Below, piece by piece: positions 30,091 to 41,333 of a stretch of DNA of 64,000 nt (positions within the stretch are counted from its first letter, which is position 1; each line of letters starts with the position of its first letter). Origin of the DNA: Nissabacter sp. SGAir0207. Its GTDB lineage: Bacteria > Pseudomonadota > Gammaproteobacteria > Enterobacterales > Enterobacteriaceae. A model generated the notes under the pieces. The model was not told the DNA's origin and made no database searches. It saw nothing but the letters and a program-made list of their open reading frames with translations. Position numbers and translations under genes: made by a program. Location: positions 186,001-250,000 of the forward strand of contig NZ_CP028035.1 in NCBI RefSeq assembly GCF_005491205.1, given 5' to 3'.

Positions 30091-30780
30091 ATGACTCATG
30101 CTTTACCCCTGTTGCAGGTGGCGCTGGACAACCACTCCCTGAGCGACGCCTACCGCACGACCCGGCTGATTGCCCCAGAGGTCGATATCATTGAGGTCGG
30201 CACCATTCTCTGCGTGGCGGAGGGGGTGCGGGCGGTGCGTGACCTGAAGGCCCTCTACCCGGAAAAAATCGTGCTGGCTGACGCCAAAATCGCGGATGCT
30301 GGCCAGATTCTGGCGCGCATGTGCTTTGAGGCCCATGCCGACTGGATCACCGTGATCTGCTGCGCTGACATCAATACCGCGAAGGGCGCGCTGGCGGTCG
30401 CCAAGGAGTATGGCGGGGATGTGCAGATTGAACTGACGGGCTTCTGGACGTGGGAGCAGGCGGCTGCCTGGCGGGATGCTGGCATCCGTCAGGTGGTCTA
30501 TCACCGTAGCCGCGATGCGCAGGCGGCGGGGGCGGCTTGGAGTGACGCGGACATTAACGCCGTCCGGCGGCTGGCCGATATGGGCTTCAACGTGACCGTT
30601 ACCGGCGGGCTGGCGCTGGAGGATCTGCCGCTGTTCCAGGGAATCCCGGTGCATGTGTTTATCGCCGGGCGCAGTATCCGGGACGCCGCCGACCCGGTGG
30701 CCGCGGCGCGCCAATTTAAACGCACCATCCAGCAGCTTTGGGGGCAGGAGGGGACATGCTGCACCGCGCAGTCCCGCTAG
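30091..30780 (+). CDS. ulaD: 3-keto-L-gulonate-6-phosphate decarboxylase UlaD
   Basis: A 229-residue TIM-barrel enzyme of the orotidine-monophosphate decarboxylase suprafamily. It decarboxylates 3-keto-L-gulonate 6-phosphate to L-xylulose 5-phosphate using Mg2+. The DxKxxD metal and catalytic motif is [10 protein letters not shown] (about residues 62-71). The C-terminal [14 protein letters not shown] binds phosphate. Its last 25 nt overlap the start of ulaE, more than the usual few bases, extending it past the typical end (about 216). Confidence 0.96.
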   Translation: MTHALPLLQVALDNHSLSDAYRTTRLIAPEVDIIEVGTILCVAEGVRAVRDLKALYPEKIVLADAKIADAGQILARMCFEAHADWITVICCADINTAKGALAVAKEYGGDVQIELTGFWTWEQAAAWRDAGIRQVVYHRSRDAQAAGAAWSDADINAVRRLADMGFNVTVTGGLALEDLPLFQGIPVHVFIAGRSIRDAADPVAAARQFKRTIQQLWGQEGTCCTAQSR

Positions 30781-31610
30781 GGATCTATGAAAAGGCGCTG
30801 CCGGGCGGAGAGGATTGGCGCGCGCGCCTGCAACTGGCGGCAGAGCTAGGGTTTGATTTCGTTGAGATGTCAGTGGATGAGTCCGATCGCCGGCTGGCGC
30901 GGCTCTCCTGGACGCCAGCGGAGCGGCTGGCGCTGGTAAAAGCCATCGCAGACACCGGCGTGCGGGTGCCCTCTCTCTGCCTGAGCGCGCACCGGCGCTT
31001 TCCGCTTGGCGCGGAGCAGGATGCGGTACGCAGCCAGGGGCTGGAGATCCTGCGGCAAGCGATCCGGCTGGCGCAGGATGTCGGCATCCGGGTGATCCAA
31101 CTGGCTGGTTATGACGTCTACTACCAGCAGGCGAATGACCACACCCGTGAGCGCTTCCGGGAGGGGCTGGTGCAGGCGGTGGAGCTGGCCAGTCGGGCGC
31201 AGGTGACGCTGGCGATGGAGATCATGGACTACCCATTGATGAACTCCATCAGCAAGGCGCTGGGGTATGCGCACTACCTGAATAACCCTTGGTTCCAGCT
31301 TTACCCGGATATCGGCAACCTCTCCGCGTGGGAGCATGACGTGCAGATGGAGCTGGAGGCAGGGGCGGGCCATATCGTCGCCGTGCATGTGAAAGATACC
31401 CGGCCAGGGGAGTTCAAGAACGTTCCGTTTGGCGCTGGCGTGGTGGATTTTACCCGCTGCTTCACCACCCTGAGGGCCAGCGGCTACCGCGGGCCTTACC
31501 TGATTGAGATGTGGAGCGAGAGCGCCCCTGACCCGATTGCGGAGGTTAAAGCCGCGCGGCAGTGGGTGTGTGAAAAGATGCGCGCCGCCGGACTGGAGAT
31601 CGAGAGATGA
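30756..31610 (+). CDS. ulaE: L-xylulose-5-phosphate 3-epimerase UlaE
   Basis: A 284-residue TIM-barrel epimerase converting L-xylulose 5-phosphate to L-ribulose 5-phosphate. Length equals E. coli UlaE. Conserved blocks are [39 protein letters not shown] and [17 protein letters not shown], the latter two bearing metal ligands. The ATG at 30756 is preceded by GGAGGGG and lies inside the end of ulaD; the frame opens at 30738 without homology. Its stop overlaps ulaF (ATGA). Confidence 0.95.
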   Translation: MLHRAVPLGIYEKALPGGEDWRARLQLAAELGFDFVEMSVDESDRRLARLSWTPAERLALVKAIADTGVRVPSLCLSAHRRFPLGAEQDAVRSQGLEILRQAIRLAQDVGIRVIQLAGYDVYYQQANDHTRERFREGLVQAVELASRAQVTLAMEIMDYPLMNSISKALGYAHYLNNPWFQLYPDIGNLSAWEHDVQMELEAGAGHIVAVHVKDTRPGEFKNVPFGAGVVDFTRCFTTLRASGYRGPYLIEMWSESAPDPIAEVKAARQWVCEKMRAAGLEIER

Positions 31611-32308
31611 GTGAATTGGACGCACTGAAACAGCAAGTCTTTGAGGCCAACATGGCGCTGCCAGCCCATCGGCTGGTGACCTTTACTTGGGGCAATGTCA
31701 GCGGGATTGATCCCACACGGCAGTGGATGGTGATCAAGCCAAGCGGGGTGCGCTATGAGCAGCTCCGCCCAGAGGATATGGTAGTGGTGGATATGGCGGG
31801 CAAGGTGGTGGAGGGGCGCTACCGCCCCTCCTCGGATACCGCGACCCACCTGGCACTCTATCGCCACTATCCGTCGCTGGGCGGCATTGTGCATACCCAC
31901 TCCACCTATGCCACCGCGTGGGCGCAGGCAGGGCGGGCGATCCCGGCGTTGGGTACCACCCATGCCGACTACTTCTTTGGGGAGATCGCCTGCACCCGCC
32001 CCCTGCGGCGCTGGGAAGTGGAGGGGGAGTATGAGCAGCAAACCGGGCAGGTGATCATTGAAACCGTCGGGCCGACAGAGGCGCTGCTCAGGCCGGGTGT
32101 GGTCGTCAGCCAGCATGGCCCATTCTGCTGGGGGCGATCGCCGGATGAGGCGGTACACAATGCGGTGGTGCTGGAGGAGGTGGCGAAGATGGCCTGGCTT
32201 GCCCACAGCCTTAACCCGACACCGCGCCCGTTGGATACCTTTTTGCTGGAGAAACACTTCCTGCGCAAACATGGTGCCACCGCCTACTACGGCCAGCCGG
32301 AGCCTTAA
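31607..32308 (+). CDS. ulaF: L-ribulose-5-phosphate 4-epimerase UlaF
   Basis: A 233-residue class II aldolase-type metalloenzyme (AraD family) converting L-ribulose 5-phosphate to D-xylulose 5-phosphate, which enters the pentose phosphate pathway. The phosphate-binding [13 protein letters not shown], zinc-site HTHSTYA and HGPFCWG motifs are present. Being the last gene of the ula operon and overlapping ulaE by 4 nt supports UlaF rather than AraD. Confidence 0.95.
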   Translation: MSELDALKQQVFEANMALPAHRLVTFTWGNVSGIDPTRQWMVIKPSGVRYEQLRPEDMVVVDMAGKVVEGRYRPSSDTATHLALYRHYPSLGGIVHTHSTYATAWAQAGRAIPALGTTHADYFFGEIACTRPLRRWEVEGEYEQQTGQVIIETVGPTEALLRPGVVVSQHGPFCWGRSPDEAVHNAVVLEEVAKMAWLAHSLNPTPRPLDTFLLEKHFLRKHGATAYYGQPEP

Positions 32309-32314
32309 GAGGAG

Positions 32315-32339
32315 AGTGGGCCGCCGAGGGCGGCCCACT
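32315..32339. terminator. Terminator-like hairpin, ulaF/malT
   Basis: An 11-bp perfect stem AGTGGGCCGCC/GGCGGCCCACT with a 3-nt loop lies 6 nt after ulaF, between convergent ulaF and malT. No T-run follows, so Rho-independent activity is uncertain. Confidence 0.55.
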
Positions 32340-32380
32340 GTCGGGCAGAGCGTAGCTATCAAGCAAAACAGAATTGTCGG

Positions 32381-35095
32381 TCAGGCGCTGTAGCCAATCA
32401 GCTGCATCAGGCGTTGTGCCTGTACCACGGCCTCCTGACGGTGGGTGACGCCCAGCTTCTGGTAGAGGTTGCGGATATGGGTTTTGATGGTGGTGGCTGC
32501 CACATCCAGTTCACCGGCGATCTGGTCGTTGCTGTAGCCGGAGTAGATCAGCCCCAGTACCTGCCATTCACGTTGGGTCAGCGGGCTGGTGCGGATTAGC
32601 TCCGGGACGTGGGGGTGGGTCAGCAATTTCACCACAAAGTGTTCGTCAAAGTGGGCGAACTTGTGGCGATGATGCTGGTTGATATCGCGCAGGATGCGTT
32701 GCGCCCGGTGCTGCTCCAGCTCCGGCAGGGCATTGAGCTGAATAAGCTGGCGCAACTGCTGGGCCATCAACTCACCCTCAATCACAAAGTGGCTAATAAA
32801 GCCGGTGCGGTTGGCGAGCGTCAATGCCTCCATCAGCGCCTTTTGGGCCTCAACCTTACGTTCAGTTAGCCAGTAAAGGCGGTTGATGATCAGCAGGTTG
32901 CGGTTCAGGTCGCTGTAGAGTTTCAGCCGGCGGGCGTTGTCATTTAGCTCATCCAGCACCACCTCCGCCTCATCGTACTGGCCGAGCAAAATTTGGGTGC
33001 GGGCGATGTTGCGCCACTGCCCTTGCAGGAAGTGGTTGTCCGCCATGCCCGGTTTTTCGGCGTGGCGCAGCCAGTTGGCGGCGGCCGCGACGTCATTGGT
33101 CATCTGCCAGTAGATCACCCGCGCCTTGTCGGCATTGGTCAGCCAGTCGCGGTGATAGGCACCGCCCAGCAGCAGGGTTTCACAACTCTGCAAATGGCGG
33201 TGCGCATTGTCCAGATCGCCGCGCGCCAGCGAGCACTTCGCCAGCATCGCCAGACACTGCAACTGGTGCTGCGGCTGGTAGTTGTTCAATACCTCTAGCC
33301 CCTGTCGTGCCGCGCCTTCGGCTTCGTCCAGCCGCGCCCATGACCAGAGCAGCTGGGCGCGCAGGCGCAGCAAAAACTCATGCAGCGGTAACTGCTCAAG
33401 GTGCTGCTCGCGCACCAGTTCAAAGGCTTTGTCCTGCATCTCAAAGGCGGCTTGCAGGAAACCTTGGGCAATCAGGATCTCGCTCTGTTGCAGCAGTGCC
33501 CACAGGGCGTAGTGGGTAACCTCATGGCGGCGGGCCATCTGCTCCGTTTGCTGCATCATCGGCAGCGCGCGCGCCAGTTCGCCTTTGCAGTGGTGTACCT
33601 CACCGGTCACGGAGGTGGCAACGATACGGCTGTAGTAGCTGGAGAGTGGCAGGAACTTCAGGGCCTCGCCAGCGAGGTGTTCAGCCTCTTCCGGCTGGCC
33701 AGAGGTGATGGCGACCTGCGCCCGCAGGGCGTCGAACTCGGCGGCCAGGGTTCTGTCCACCGCCAGGTGTTGTGCCTGCATCGCGTCGGCGGCACGGGCC
33801 AGCAGGGTGTCCACCTCGGCAAAGCGGTGCTGGCTCTGCGCCAGCCACGCCTGCAACAACGCCAGCTTGGGGCTTTGTACCAGACGCTCATAGGGCAGGG
33901 CATTCAGGCACTGCTCCAGCAGGGCCAGCTCGCTCTGGTTGAACAGCATCCAGCCGTGCTGCAACAGGATGTCACGCAGCATCTCGACGTCGCCGGCGGC
34001 CAGCGCATGGTGAATCGCTTCTGCCGGGAAACCCAGCGCCAGCCAGCCTTCGGCAGCACTGCGGTGGATGGCTGGCAGCTCCAGCGCCAGCTCCCACTGG
34101 CAGCGCTGGCGCAGGAAGGCGGCGAACAGCGGGTGGAAACAGAACCACTCGCCGCTGTCATCCATGCGATGGATAAATAGCCCCTGCCGTTCCAGCTCCT
34201 CCAGCCGCTGCTGGCCGTAATCCTCGCCGGTCAGGCGGACGATCAGCGTATCGTTCATCGAGCGCAGCACCGAACAGCGCAGCAGGAAGTGGCGGGTATC
34301 GACGTCGATGCGATCCAGCACCTCGTCCACCAGATAGTCGTTCAGGTGGCTGGCGTTCAGCCCCGCCAGCTTCTGGGCAGATTTTTGGGCCGACGCGCCG
34401 GACTGCCGGGCGGAGAGGGCAATCAGTTGCAGGGCGGTGGCCCACCCCTCCACGTCGTCACACAGACGGCTGCTGTCGCCCTGCTCGAGCGGCACATGCA
34501 GGCGGCAGTCAAAGAACTGCTTGGCCTCCTGATGGGTAAAGGCCAGTTGGGCACTGCCCAGCTCCAGCAACTGGTCGCGCACCCGCAGGTTGGCGATGCC
34601 GAGCGGCGGCAGCGAGCGTGAGAGCAGCACCAGCGTCAGGTTCTCCGGCTGGTGACGCAGGAAGAAGCGCATCGCCTCGTGGATCGCTTCATTGGTGATC
34701 AGGTGGTAGTCATCAATCACCAGATAGAGCGGGCGGTGCCACTCGCTCAGATCGATGAAGAGTTGGGCAAACAGGGCGGAGAGGCTGGCGTACTGGTGTT
34801 TCTGGCTCATCGCCTCGCTTTTGCTGCAATAGCCGCCGGTGGCTTGCTGGATGGCGGCGACCAGATAGTGGACAAAGCGCTCAGGCTGGTTGTCGCTCTC
34901 ATCCAGCGAATACCAGCCCAGTTCGGCGATGTCGGCGGCCCACTGCGCCACCAGCGTGGTTTTTCCGTAGCCAGCCGGGCAATTTACCAGGGCTAACCGG
35001 TAATTTGCCGCGCTGGCCAGTTTGTTCAACAGACGTTCGCGCACCACAGTATTTTGCAACCGCACCGGGCGGCTGAGTTTGGACGGGATTAGCAT
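32381..35095 (-). CDS. malT: Maltose regulon activator MalT
   Basis: A 904-residue ATP- and maltotriose-dependent STAND-class activator. Walker A is PAGYGKTT (residues 40-47) and Walker B is [10 protein letters not shown] long helical repeat sensor region (roughly 440-800) is followed by a LuxR-type helix-turn-helix at the C-terminus ([24 protein letters not shown], split here by no gap). Length matches E. coli MalT (901). It is divergent from malPQ; target boxes lie in the shared region. Confidence 0.97.
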   Translation of the reverse strand: MLIPSKLSRPVRLQNTVVRERLLNKLASAANYRLALVNCPAGYGKTTLVAQWAADIAELGWYSLDESDNQPERFVHYLVAAIQQATGGYCSKSEAMSQKHQYASLSALFAQLFIDLSEWHRPLYLVIDDYHLITNEAIHEAMRFFLRHQPENLTLVLLSRSLPPLGIANLRVRDQLLELGSAQLAFTHQEAKQFFDCRLHVPLEQGDSSRLCDDVEGWATALQLIALSARQSGASAQKSAQKLAGLNASHLNDYLVDEVLDRIDVDTRHFLLRCSVLRSMNDTLIVRLTGEDYGQQRLEELERQGLFIHRMDDSGEWFCFHPLFAAFLRQRCQWELALELPAIHRSAAEGWLALGFPAEAIHHALAAGDVEMLRDILLQHGWMLFNQSELALLEQCLNALPYERLVQSPKLALLQAWLAQSQHRFAEVDTLLARAADAMQAQHLAVDRTLAAEFDALRAQVAITSGQPEEAEHLAGEALKFLPLSSYYSRIVATSVTGEVHHCKGELARALPMMQQTEQMARRHEVTHYALWALLQQSEILIAQGFLQAAFEMQDKAFELVREQHLEQLPLHEFLLRLRAQLLWSWARLDEAEGAARQGLEVLNNYQPQHQLQCLAMLAKCSLARGDLDNAHRHLQSCETLLLGGAYHRDWLTNADKARVIYWQMTNDVAAAANWLRHAEKPGMADNHFLQGQWRNIARTQILLGQYDEAEVVLDELNDNARRLKLYSDLNRNLLIINRLYWLTERKVEAQKALMEALTLANRTGFISHFVIEGELMAQQLRQLIQLNALPELEQHRAQRILRDINQHHRHKFAHFDEHFVVKLLTHPHVPELIRTSPLTQREWQVLGLIYSGYSNDQIAGELDVAATTIKTHIRNLYQKLGVTHRQEAVVQAQRLMQLIGYSA

Positions 35096-35411
35096 GACGT
35101 CTCCATCTTTTCTGGCAACGAAGGGGAGGGAGAAAAAGGGTGCAATTCATAACCCATGATTATTTTACAACTCGTAATTAATCATTAGCCGCTAAGGTCT
35201 GATAAGCCACTTTCTAATGCAATAACTGACCCTTTTCTGGTGATGGTTAGTTGCAGTGGATCACAAATTACGGCTACGCCCTGCTTCTCATCCCCAGCTA
35301 AGCCCCCGCCGGGATGATGCCCTGACCGCGTGCGCTCGGCAGGATAGCGGGACGCCACACCCATCCACATCGCCTTATCCCATTGTTCAACTACAGGAAT
35401 GAGAGTTGCTT
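35096..35411. promoter_or_regulatory. malT-malP intergenic region with MalT boxes
   Basis: The 316-bp region contains two MalT boxes of the GGGGATGAGG type: an inverted one at 35287-35295 (CTCATCCCC) and a direct one at 35311-35319 (GGGATGATG). The latter lies about where MalT contacts E. coli malP, some 25-30 bp before a weak -10-like GATAGC at 35343-35348. The malT-proximal half is AT-rich. I saw no convincing CRP site. Confidence 0.75.
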
Positions 35412-37817
35412 ATGTCACAGCCCACTTTTAAGAAGGATGTCTTTTTGGCGGCCCTGGCACGCCAGTGGCATCATTTTGGCCTGCATGCTGCCGAAGAGAT
35501 GACTTCTCATCAGTGGTGGCAGGCCGTCAGCGCGGCGGTTGCCGAGCAGACGGCGGCGCAACCGCTGCCGGAAAAAGCCGCCCAGGTACAGCGGCATGTG
35601 AACTATATCTCCATGGAGTTTTTGATTGGCCGCCTGACCGGCAACAATCTCATCAACCTGGGTTGGTATGACGACATCGCCGAGGCGTTGCAGGGCTTCA
35701 ACGTATCGCTGAGTGACATCCTGGAGCAGGAGGTCGACCCGGCGCTCGGCAACGGTGGGCTGGGGCGGCTTGCGGCCTGCTTCCTCGATTCAATGGCGAC
35801 CCTTAACCAGCCGGCGATTGGCTATGGCCTGAACTACCAGTACGGCCTGTTCCGCCAGAGCTTTGTTGAGGGCCGCCAGCATGAGGAGCCAGATATCTGG
35901 CAGCGTGAGAGCTACCCGTGGTTTGCCCATAATGCGGCGCTGGCGGTAGACGTGGGGATCGGCGGCACGCTGGAGAAGCAGGCCGATGGCCGGGTGGTGT
36001 GGCGCCCGGAGCTGACGCTGCGCGGTGAGGCGTGGGATCTGCCGGTGATCGGCTACCGCAACGGCATGAGCCAGCCGCTGCGCCTGTGGGAGGCGACCCA
36101 CCCGCACCCGTTTGACTTGGGTAAATTCAATGACGGCGACTTCCTACATGCTGAGCAGCGCGGCATTGAGGCCGCGAAGCTGACCAAGGTGCTCTACCCG
36201 AATGACAACCATCAGGCCGGCAAACGCCTGCGCCTGATGCAGCAATATTTCCAGTGCGCCTGTTCGGTGGCCGACATCCTGCGCCGCCACCACTTGGCGG
36301 GCCGCGCGCTGGCGGAGCTGCCGGATTACGAGGTGATCCAACTCAACGATACCCACCCGACCATCGCCATCCCGGAGCTGCTGCGCATTCTGCTGGACGA
36401 GCACCAGCTGGGCTGGGACGAGGCGTGGGCCATCACCAGCCGCACCTTCGCCTACACCAACCATACGCTGATGCCAGAGGCGCTGGAGTGCTGGGATGAG
36501 CGGCTGGTGCGTAGCCTGTTGCCGCGCCACTTCGCCATCATCAAGCAGATCAACGACAAGTTCAAAAAGCAGGTGGAGAAGCAGTGGCCGGGCGATGAAG
36601 CGGTGTGGGCCAAGCTGGCGGTGCGCCACGACAAACAGGTGCGCATGGCGAACCTCTGCGTGGTGGCCGGTTTTGCGGTGAATGGCGTGGCGGCGCTGCA
36701 CTCGGATCTGGTGGTGAAGGATCTCTTCCCGGAGTACCACCAGCTGTGGCCGCAGAAGTTCCACAACGTCACCAACGGCATCACGCCGCGCCGCTGGCTG
36801 AAGCAGTGCAACCCGGCACTCTCGGCGCTGATTGATGAGACGCTCCAGACCGAGTGGGTGACCGATCTCGACGCGCTGAAGGGGCTGGAATCCTATGCCG
36901 ACGATGCCGCTTTCCGAGAGAAATTCCGCCAGATCAAGCACCGCAACAAAGAGGCGCTGGCCGCCTACGTCAAGGCGAGCACTGGCATTGTCATCAGCCC
37001 GGATGCGATTTTTGACATCCAGATCAAGCGCCTGCATGAGTACAAACGCCAGCACCTGACGCTGCTGCACATCATCGCGCTCTATCAGGAGATCCTGCAC
37101 AACAAACAGTATGACCGCCTGCCGCGCGTGTTCCTGTTTGGGGCCAAAGCCGCGCCGGGTTACTACCTGGCGAAAAACATCATCTATGCGATCAACAAGG
37201 TGGCGGAGAAGATCAACCACGATCCGCGTGTGAAAGATCGGCTGAAAGTGGTGTTTATCCCGGACTACAAGGTGTCGGTGGCGGAACTGATGATCCCGGC
37301 GGCCGATGTCTCCGAACAGATCTCCACTGCCGGTAAAGAGGCATCCGGCACCGGTAACATGAAGCTGGCGCTCAACGGCGCGCTGACGGTTGGCACGCTG
37401 GATGGCGCCAACGTCGAGATTGCCGAGCAGGTGGGCGAGGAGAATATCTTTATCTTCGGCAATACCGTGGAGCAGGTGAAGGCGCTGAAGGCCAGTGGCT
37501 ACGATCCGGTGAAGTGGCGCAAGAAGGACAAGACCTTGAACGCGGTGTTGAAAGCGCTGGAGAGCGGCGAGTTCAGCAACGGTGACAAGCAGGCATTCGA
37601 CATGCTGCTCGGCAGTTTGCTGGGCGGCGGCGATCCCTATCTGGTGCTGGCCGATTTCGCCGCCTACGGCGAGGCGCAGCAGAAGGTGGATGCCCTGTAT
37701 CGCGATCAGGAGGAGTGGACCCGCCGGGCGATTCTGAATACCGCGCGGGTTGGGATCTTCAGCTCAGACCGGTCGATCCGTGACTACCAGCAGCGTATCT
37801 GGCAAGCCAAACGGTAA
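35412..37817 (+). CDS. malP: Maltodextrin phosphorylase MalP
   Basis: An 801-residue GT35 phosphorylase that cleaves linear maltodextrins to glucose 1-phosphate. The pyridoxal-phosphate lysine is Lys651 in [11 protein letters not shown]. The loop [17 protein letters not shown] and the N-terminal [19 protein letters not shown] distinguish it from GlgP at 18271-20718, and regulation by MalT boxes supports MalP. The ATG at 35412 fits the family start MSQP; another ATG lies 6 nt upstream. It is 9 nt from malQ. Confidence 0.97.
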   Translation: MSQPTFKKDVFLAALARQWHHFGLHAAEEMTSHQWWQAVSAAVAEQTAAQPLPEKAAQVQRHVNYISMEFLIGRLTGNNLINLGWYDDIAEALQGFNVSLSDILEQEVDPALGNGGLGRLAACFLDSMATLNQPAIGYGLNYQYGLFRQSFVEGRQHEEPDIWQRESYPWFAHNAALAVDVGIGGTLEKQADGRVVWRPELTLRGEAWDLPVIGYRNGMSQPLRLWEATHPHPFDLGKFNDGDFLHAEQRGIEAAKLTKVLYPNDNHQAGKRLRLMQQYFQCACSVADILRRHHLAGRALAELPDYEVIQLNDTHPTIAIPELLRILLDEHQLGWDEAWAITSRTFAYTNHTLMPEALECWDERLVRSLLPRHFAIIKQINDKFKKQVEKQWPGDEAVWAKLAVRHDKQVRMANLCVVAGFAVNGVAALHSDLVVKDLFPEYHQLWPQKFHNVTNGITPRRWLKQCNPALSALIDETLQTEWVTDLDALKGLESYADDAAFREKFRQIKHRNKEALAAYVKASTGIVISPDAIFDIQIKRLHEYKRQHLTLLHIIALYQEILHNKQYDRLPRVFLFGAKAAPGYYLAKNIIYAINKVAEKINHDPRVKDRLKVVFIPDYKVSVAELMIPAADVSEQISTAGKEASGTGNMKLALNGALTVGTLDGANVEIAEQVGEENIFIFGNTVEQVKALKASGYDPVKWRKKDKTLNAVLKALESGEFSNGDKQAFDMLLGSLLGGGDPYLVLADFAAYGEAQQKVDALYRDQEEWTRRAILNTARVGIFSSDRSIRDYQQRIWQAKR

Positions 37818-37826
37818 GGGGCGCGC

Positions 37827-39908
37827 ATGGACGAGAAACAGATCGATCACGCGGCGACGCTGGCGGGCATCTCCGCCAGCTTCATCAACGCCCACGGCAA
37901 ACTGCAGGCGATCCCGGCGGCCACCAAGCTGAAACTGCTGACGGCGATGGGGCGCGAGGAGGGGCCGCCGTCGGCCGCCGGGCCGCTGCCGCCGGTCAAG
38001 GTATTTACCTTCGGCCTCCCGATGTCCTTGCCGCTGGCGGGCAAGGGGGATTTCAGCTGGGTGCTGGAGCAGGAGGATGGCAGCCGGGTGGAGGGACGCG
38101 CCAGCGGGCGCAAATCCATCTCGCTGCCAACGCGGCTACCGGCGGGTTACCACCAGCTGACGCTGGAGCAAAAGGGGCAGCGCTGGGGGTGCCGTATCAT
38201 CGTCGCGCCAAAACGCTGCTATGAGCCAGAGGCGCTGCTGACCGGCAAAAAACTGTGGGGCGCCTGTGTGCAGCTCTACACCCTGCGCTCGGAAAACAAC
38301 TGGGGGATTGGGGATTTCGGTGACCTGCGGCTGATGCTGGAGGAGACGGCGCGGCGCGGCGGGGCGTTCATTGGCCTCAACCCGATCCATGCCCTCTACC
38401 CGGCAATGCCGGAGAGCGCCAGCCCCTACAGCCCCTCCTCGCGTCGCTGGCTCAACATTGTGTATATCGACGTTAACGCAGTGGATGAGTTCCGCCACAG
38501 CGAGGCGGCCCAGCGCTGGTGGCACGCGCCAGAGAATCAGGCGGCGCTGGAGAGGGCGCGCGCCGCCGAGTGGGTGGAGTACAGCACGGTCACGGCGCTC
38601 AAGCTGGCCGCGCTGCGGCAGGCCTTCCCGCTGTTTGAGAACCTGCCCGCCAGCCATGCGCGCAAGCGCGCCTACCTGCACTTTGTGGCACAGGGCGGCA
38701 GCAGCCTGCGCCAACAGGCGGCCTTTGATGCCTTGCATGAGCGGCTGATGCAGGAGGAGGAGGGTCGCTGGGGGTGGCCAGCCTGGCCGGAGCAGTACCG
38801 TGACGGCGTGGAGGCCGCCGAGGCCTTCTACCTCTCCCACCGGGCGGAGGTGGAGTTCTACCAGTGGTTGCAGTGGCTGGCGCACAGCCAGTTCGCGGCC
38901 TGCTATGCCCACAGCGAAGCGCTGGGGATGCCGATTGGCCTCTATCGTGATCTGGCGGTAGGCGTGTCGGAGGGCGGCGCAGAGACTTGGTGTGACCGCG
39001 AACTCTACTGCCTGCGGGCATCGGTTGGCGCGCCACCTGATATCCTTGGCCCGCTCGGGCAGAACTGGGGCCTGCCGCCGATGGACCCGAACGTGATGAT
39101 GACGCGCGGCTACCAGCCCTTTATCGATCTGCTGCGTGCCAACATGACTGACTGCGGCGCGCTGCGCATCGACCATGTGATGGCGCTGCTGCGCCTCTGG
39201 TGGATACCGTATGGCGAGGGCGCGGCGCAGGGTGCCTATGTGCAGTATCCGGTGGACGACCTGCTGGCGGTGCTGGCACTGGAGAGCCAGCGCCACCGCT
39301 GCATGGTGATTGGCGAGGATCTGGGCACGGTGCCGGTGGAGATTGTCGCGCGCCTGCGCGACAGCGGCGTCTACTCCTACAAGGTGCTCTACTTCGAGCA
39401 TGACCGTGACAACATCTACCGCGCGCCGCAATCCTACCCGGTACAGGCGATGGCCACCGCCACCACCCACGACCTGCCGACGCTGCGTGGTTTCTGGCAG
39501 AGCGGGGATTTGATGCTGGGCCACAAGCTGGGGCTTTACCCGGATAAAGTGGTGTTCGCCGGGCTGCTGATGGATCGTGAGAAGGCGCGCCAGGGGCTGC
39601 TCAATGGCCTGCACCAGTATGGCTGCGTGCCGAAAAAACTGGGCCACAAAGCCTCGATGATGGCGATGTCACAAACACTGAACCGCGGTATGCAGCGCTA
39701 CATCGCAGACAGCGCCAGTGCGCTGCTGGGGTTGCAACCGGAGGATTGGCTGGATATGGAGATGCCGGTCAATATCCCCGGCACCACTGACCAGTACCCC
39801 AACTGGCGGCGCAAGCTCACCGTGACGCTGGAGGAGATGTTTGCTGACCAGCGCGTTAACCGGCTGCTGAAGGATCTCGATAAGCGGCGGCGCAAGGTGT
39901 CGGTGTAA
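37827..39908 (+). CDS. malQ: 4-alpha-glucanotransferase (amylomaltase) MalQ
   Basis: A 693-residue GH77 enzyme that transfers maltosyl or longer dextrinyl units between maltodextrins and releases glucose. Catalytic elements include the nucleophile in ALRIDHVMAL, the acid/base in GEDLGTVP and the third acid in THDLPTLRGFW. An N-terminal region of about 130 residues precedes the barrel, as in enterobacterial MalQ. It works with MalP on sugars produced by GlgX and from imported maltodextrins. Confidence 0.97.
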   Translation: MDEKQIDHAATLAGISASFINAHGKLQAIPAATKLKLLTAMGREEGPPSAAGPLPPVKVFTFGLPMSLPLAGKGDFSWVLEQEDGSRVEGRASGRKSISLPTRLPAGYHQLTLEQKGQRWGCRIIVAPKRCYEPEALLTGKKLWGACVQLYTLRSENNWGIGDFGDLRLMLEETARRGGAFIGLNPIHALYPAMPESASPYSPSSRRWLNIVYIDVNAVDEFRHSEAAQRWWHAPENQAALERARAAEWVEYSTVTALKLAALRQAFPLFENLPASHARKRAYLHFVAQGGSSLRQQAAFDALHERLMQEEEGRWGWPAWPEQYRDGVEAAEAFYLSHRAEVEFYQWLQWLAHSQFAACYAHSEALGMPIGLYRDLAVGVSEGGAETWCDRELYCLRASVGAPPDILGPLGQNWGLPPMDPNVMMTRGYQPFIDLLRANMTDCGALRIDHVMALLRLWWIPYGEGAAQGAYVQYPVDDLLAVLALESQRHRCMVIGEDLGTVPVEIVARLRDSGVYSYKVLYFEHDRDNIYRAPQSYPVQAMATATTHDLPTLRGFWQSGDLMLGHKLGLYPDKVVFAGLLMDREKARQGLLNGLHQYGCVPKKLGHKASMMAMSQTLNRGMQRYIADSASALLGLQPEDWLDMEMPVNIPGTTDQYPNWRRKLTVTLEEMFADQRVNRLLKDLDKRRRKVSV

Positions 39909-39930
39909 ATCGGCCACCGTAGAAAAACCA

Positions 39931-39955
39931 AAGGGCGCCATAAGGCGCCCTTTTT
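39931..39955. terminator. Terminator malQ/nfuA
   Basis: A 9-bp stem AAGGGCGCC/GGCGCCCTT with loop ATAA, followed by TTTTT. It lies between the convergent genes malQ and nfuA. Confidence 0.92.
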
Positions 39956-39974
39956 GCGATCGGCTGGATGCAGA

Positions 39975-40550
39975 TCAATAGTAGGAGTGCTCACCGCGCT
40001 GGTGCTCGGTCAGGTCACGCACGCCTTTCAGTTCCGGGAAGGTGTTCAGCAGCTCCTTCTCGATCCCCTCTTTCAGGGTGACGTCGACCATTGAACAGCC
40101 GTTGCAGCCGCCGCCGAATTGCAGGATGGCGTAACCCTCATCGGTGATCTCCATCAGCGACACGCGGCCACCGTGGCCAGCCAGCTGCGGGTTGATTTTG
40201 GATTGCAGCTCATACTCCACGCGCTCCATCAGCGGGGCGTCGTCCGAGACCTTACGCATTTTGGCGTTTGGCGCTTTCAGCGTCAGCTGCGAACCAAGCT
40301 GGTCAGTGACGAAGTCAATCTCCGCCTCGTCCAGGTAGGGCGCGCTCAGCTCATCCACGTAAGCGGAGAGCTTTTCGAATTTCAGTTCCGTGTCAGTGGC
40401 TTCCACGGCGTCCGGCGGGCAGTAGGAGACCCCACACTCGGCGGTTGGCGTACCTGGGTTGATGACAAATACGCGAATCTGAGTGCCTTCTTCCTGATTT
40501 GCCAGCAGTTTGGCAAAGTGCGCTTGGGCTGCGTCGGTAATACGGATCAT
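39975..40550 (-). CDS. nfuA: Fe/S biogenesis protein NfuA
   Basis: A 191-residue iron-sulfur carrier that receives [4Fe-4S] clusters and delivers them to targets such as aconitase, and maintains LipA. The N-terminal A-type domain is degenerate; the C-terminal Nfu domain holds the cluster ligands Cys149 and Cys152 in GGCNGCSM. I chose the ATG at 40550 ([11 protein letters not shown]), the usual start; GTG at 40559 is in frame. Known from gluconate literature as gntY. It is downstream of gntX on the same strand. Confidence 0.96.
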   Translation of the reverse strand: MIRITDAAQAHFAKLLANQEEGTQIRVFVINPGTPTAECGVSYCPPDAVEATDTELKFEKLSAYVDELSAPYLDEAEIDFVTDQLGSQLTLKAPNAKMRKVSDDAPLMERVEYELQSKINPQLAGHGGRVSLMEITDEGYAILQFGGGCNGCSMVDVTLKEGIEKELLNTFPELKGVRDLTEHQRGEHSYY

Positions 40551-40609
40551 AGCATTCACTCAATAGTTGACTTCTCTAGTAGGTTATAATACGCCCAATA
40601 CCCATATCA

Positions 40610-41293
40610 CTACAAGGTGCGGCACAGGCACCAGATTTGAATCGAGGCCACTCCCGCACGATTGAGCAAACCGCAAATCTCCGCCACCGTACTGCCGGTG
40701 GTCACCACGTCATCCACCAGCGCCACATGCAGGCCCGCCAGATCTTGTGTACAGCGGAACGCGCCGCGCAGGTTGCGCCGCCGCCGGACGGCGGTCAGCT
40801 CGCGCTGCGAGGGCGTCACGCGGCAGCGCATCAACGTATCCGGCTGCCAGTCGCACCCCAGCCAGTGTGCCAGCGGGCGCGCCAACAGGTCTGACTGGTT
40901 ATAGCCGCGTCGCCACTGCCGCCGGCGGTGCAGCGGCACGCTGATCAGCCGATCTGGGCGCACCATCCGCCCCTCACGCCGTGCCGCCAGCCAACGTAGC
41001 AGCAACAGGCGCGCCAGCACCGGCGCCAGTTCCGGCGCGCCGCTGAATTTCAGCCGGTGCACCAGGGTGCTGAGCGGCGGGGCGAAGTCAGTGACGGCCA
41101 GCAGCGACTGCCACGGCGGCGGGCGGCGCAGGCAGCGGCCGCAGGGGAGATCGGGCGTGGCGGGCAGCCCGCAGCGCGGGCAGACCGGCGGCATCACCAG
41201 ATGGCGCAGGCAGCAGGCGCAGAGGCCGTGGCGGCTGAGGTGCAGCGGCATTTCACATAGCCAACAGAGGCCGCCGATTGTTAGCATACTCAT
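40610..41293 (-). CDS. gntX: ComF-family phosphoribosyltransferase-like protein GntX
   Basis: A 227-residue protein with an N-terminal zinc-ribbon-like Cys pattern (CWLC, CACC, CPRCGLP, CGRC) and a C-terminal phosphoribosyltransferase fold (VDDVVTTGSTVAE). E. coli GntX (YhgH) is linked to DNA use as nutrient (ComF type). I chose the ATG at 41293, 5 nt after a GGAGG site; the frame opens at 41314. It is divergent from bioH across only 40 bp and precedes nfuA by 59 bp. Confidence 0.93.
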   Translation of the reverse strand: MSMLTIGGLCWLCEMPLHLSRHGLCACCLRHLVMPPVCPRCGLPATPDLPCGRCLRRPPPWQSLLAVTDFAPPLSTLVHRLKFSGAPELAPVLARLLLLRWLAARREGRMVRPDRLISVPLHRRRQWRRGYNQSDLLARPLAHWLGCDWQPDTLMRCRVTPSQRELTAVRRRRNLRGAFRCTQDLAGLHVALVDDVVTTGSTVAEICGLLNRAGVASIQIWCLCRTL

Positions 41294-41333
41294 TTTTGCC
41301 TCCTTGCAGAGCATAACGACAGGACAATAACCT

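Noticed and set aside
35252..35267. CRP site before malP
   Set aside because: TCACA is present, but the other half (GTTGC) does not resemble TGTGA.
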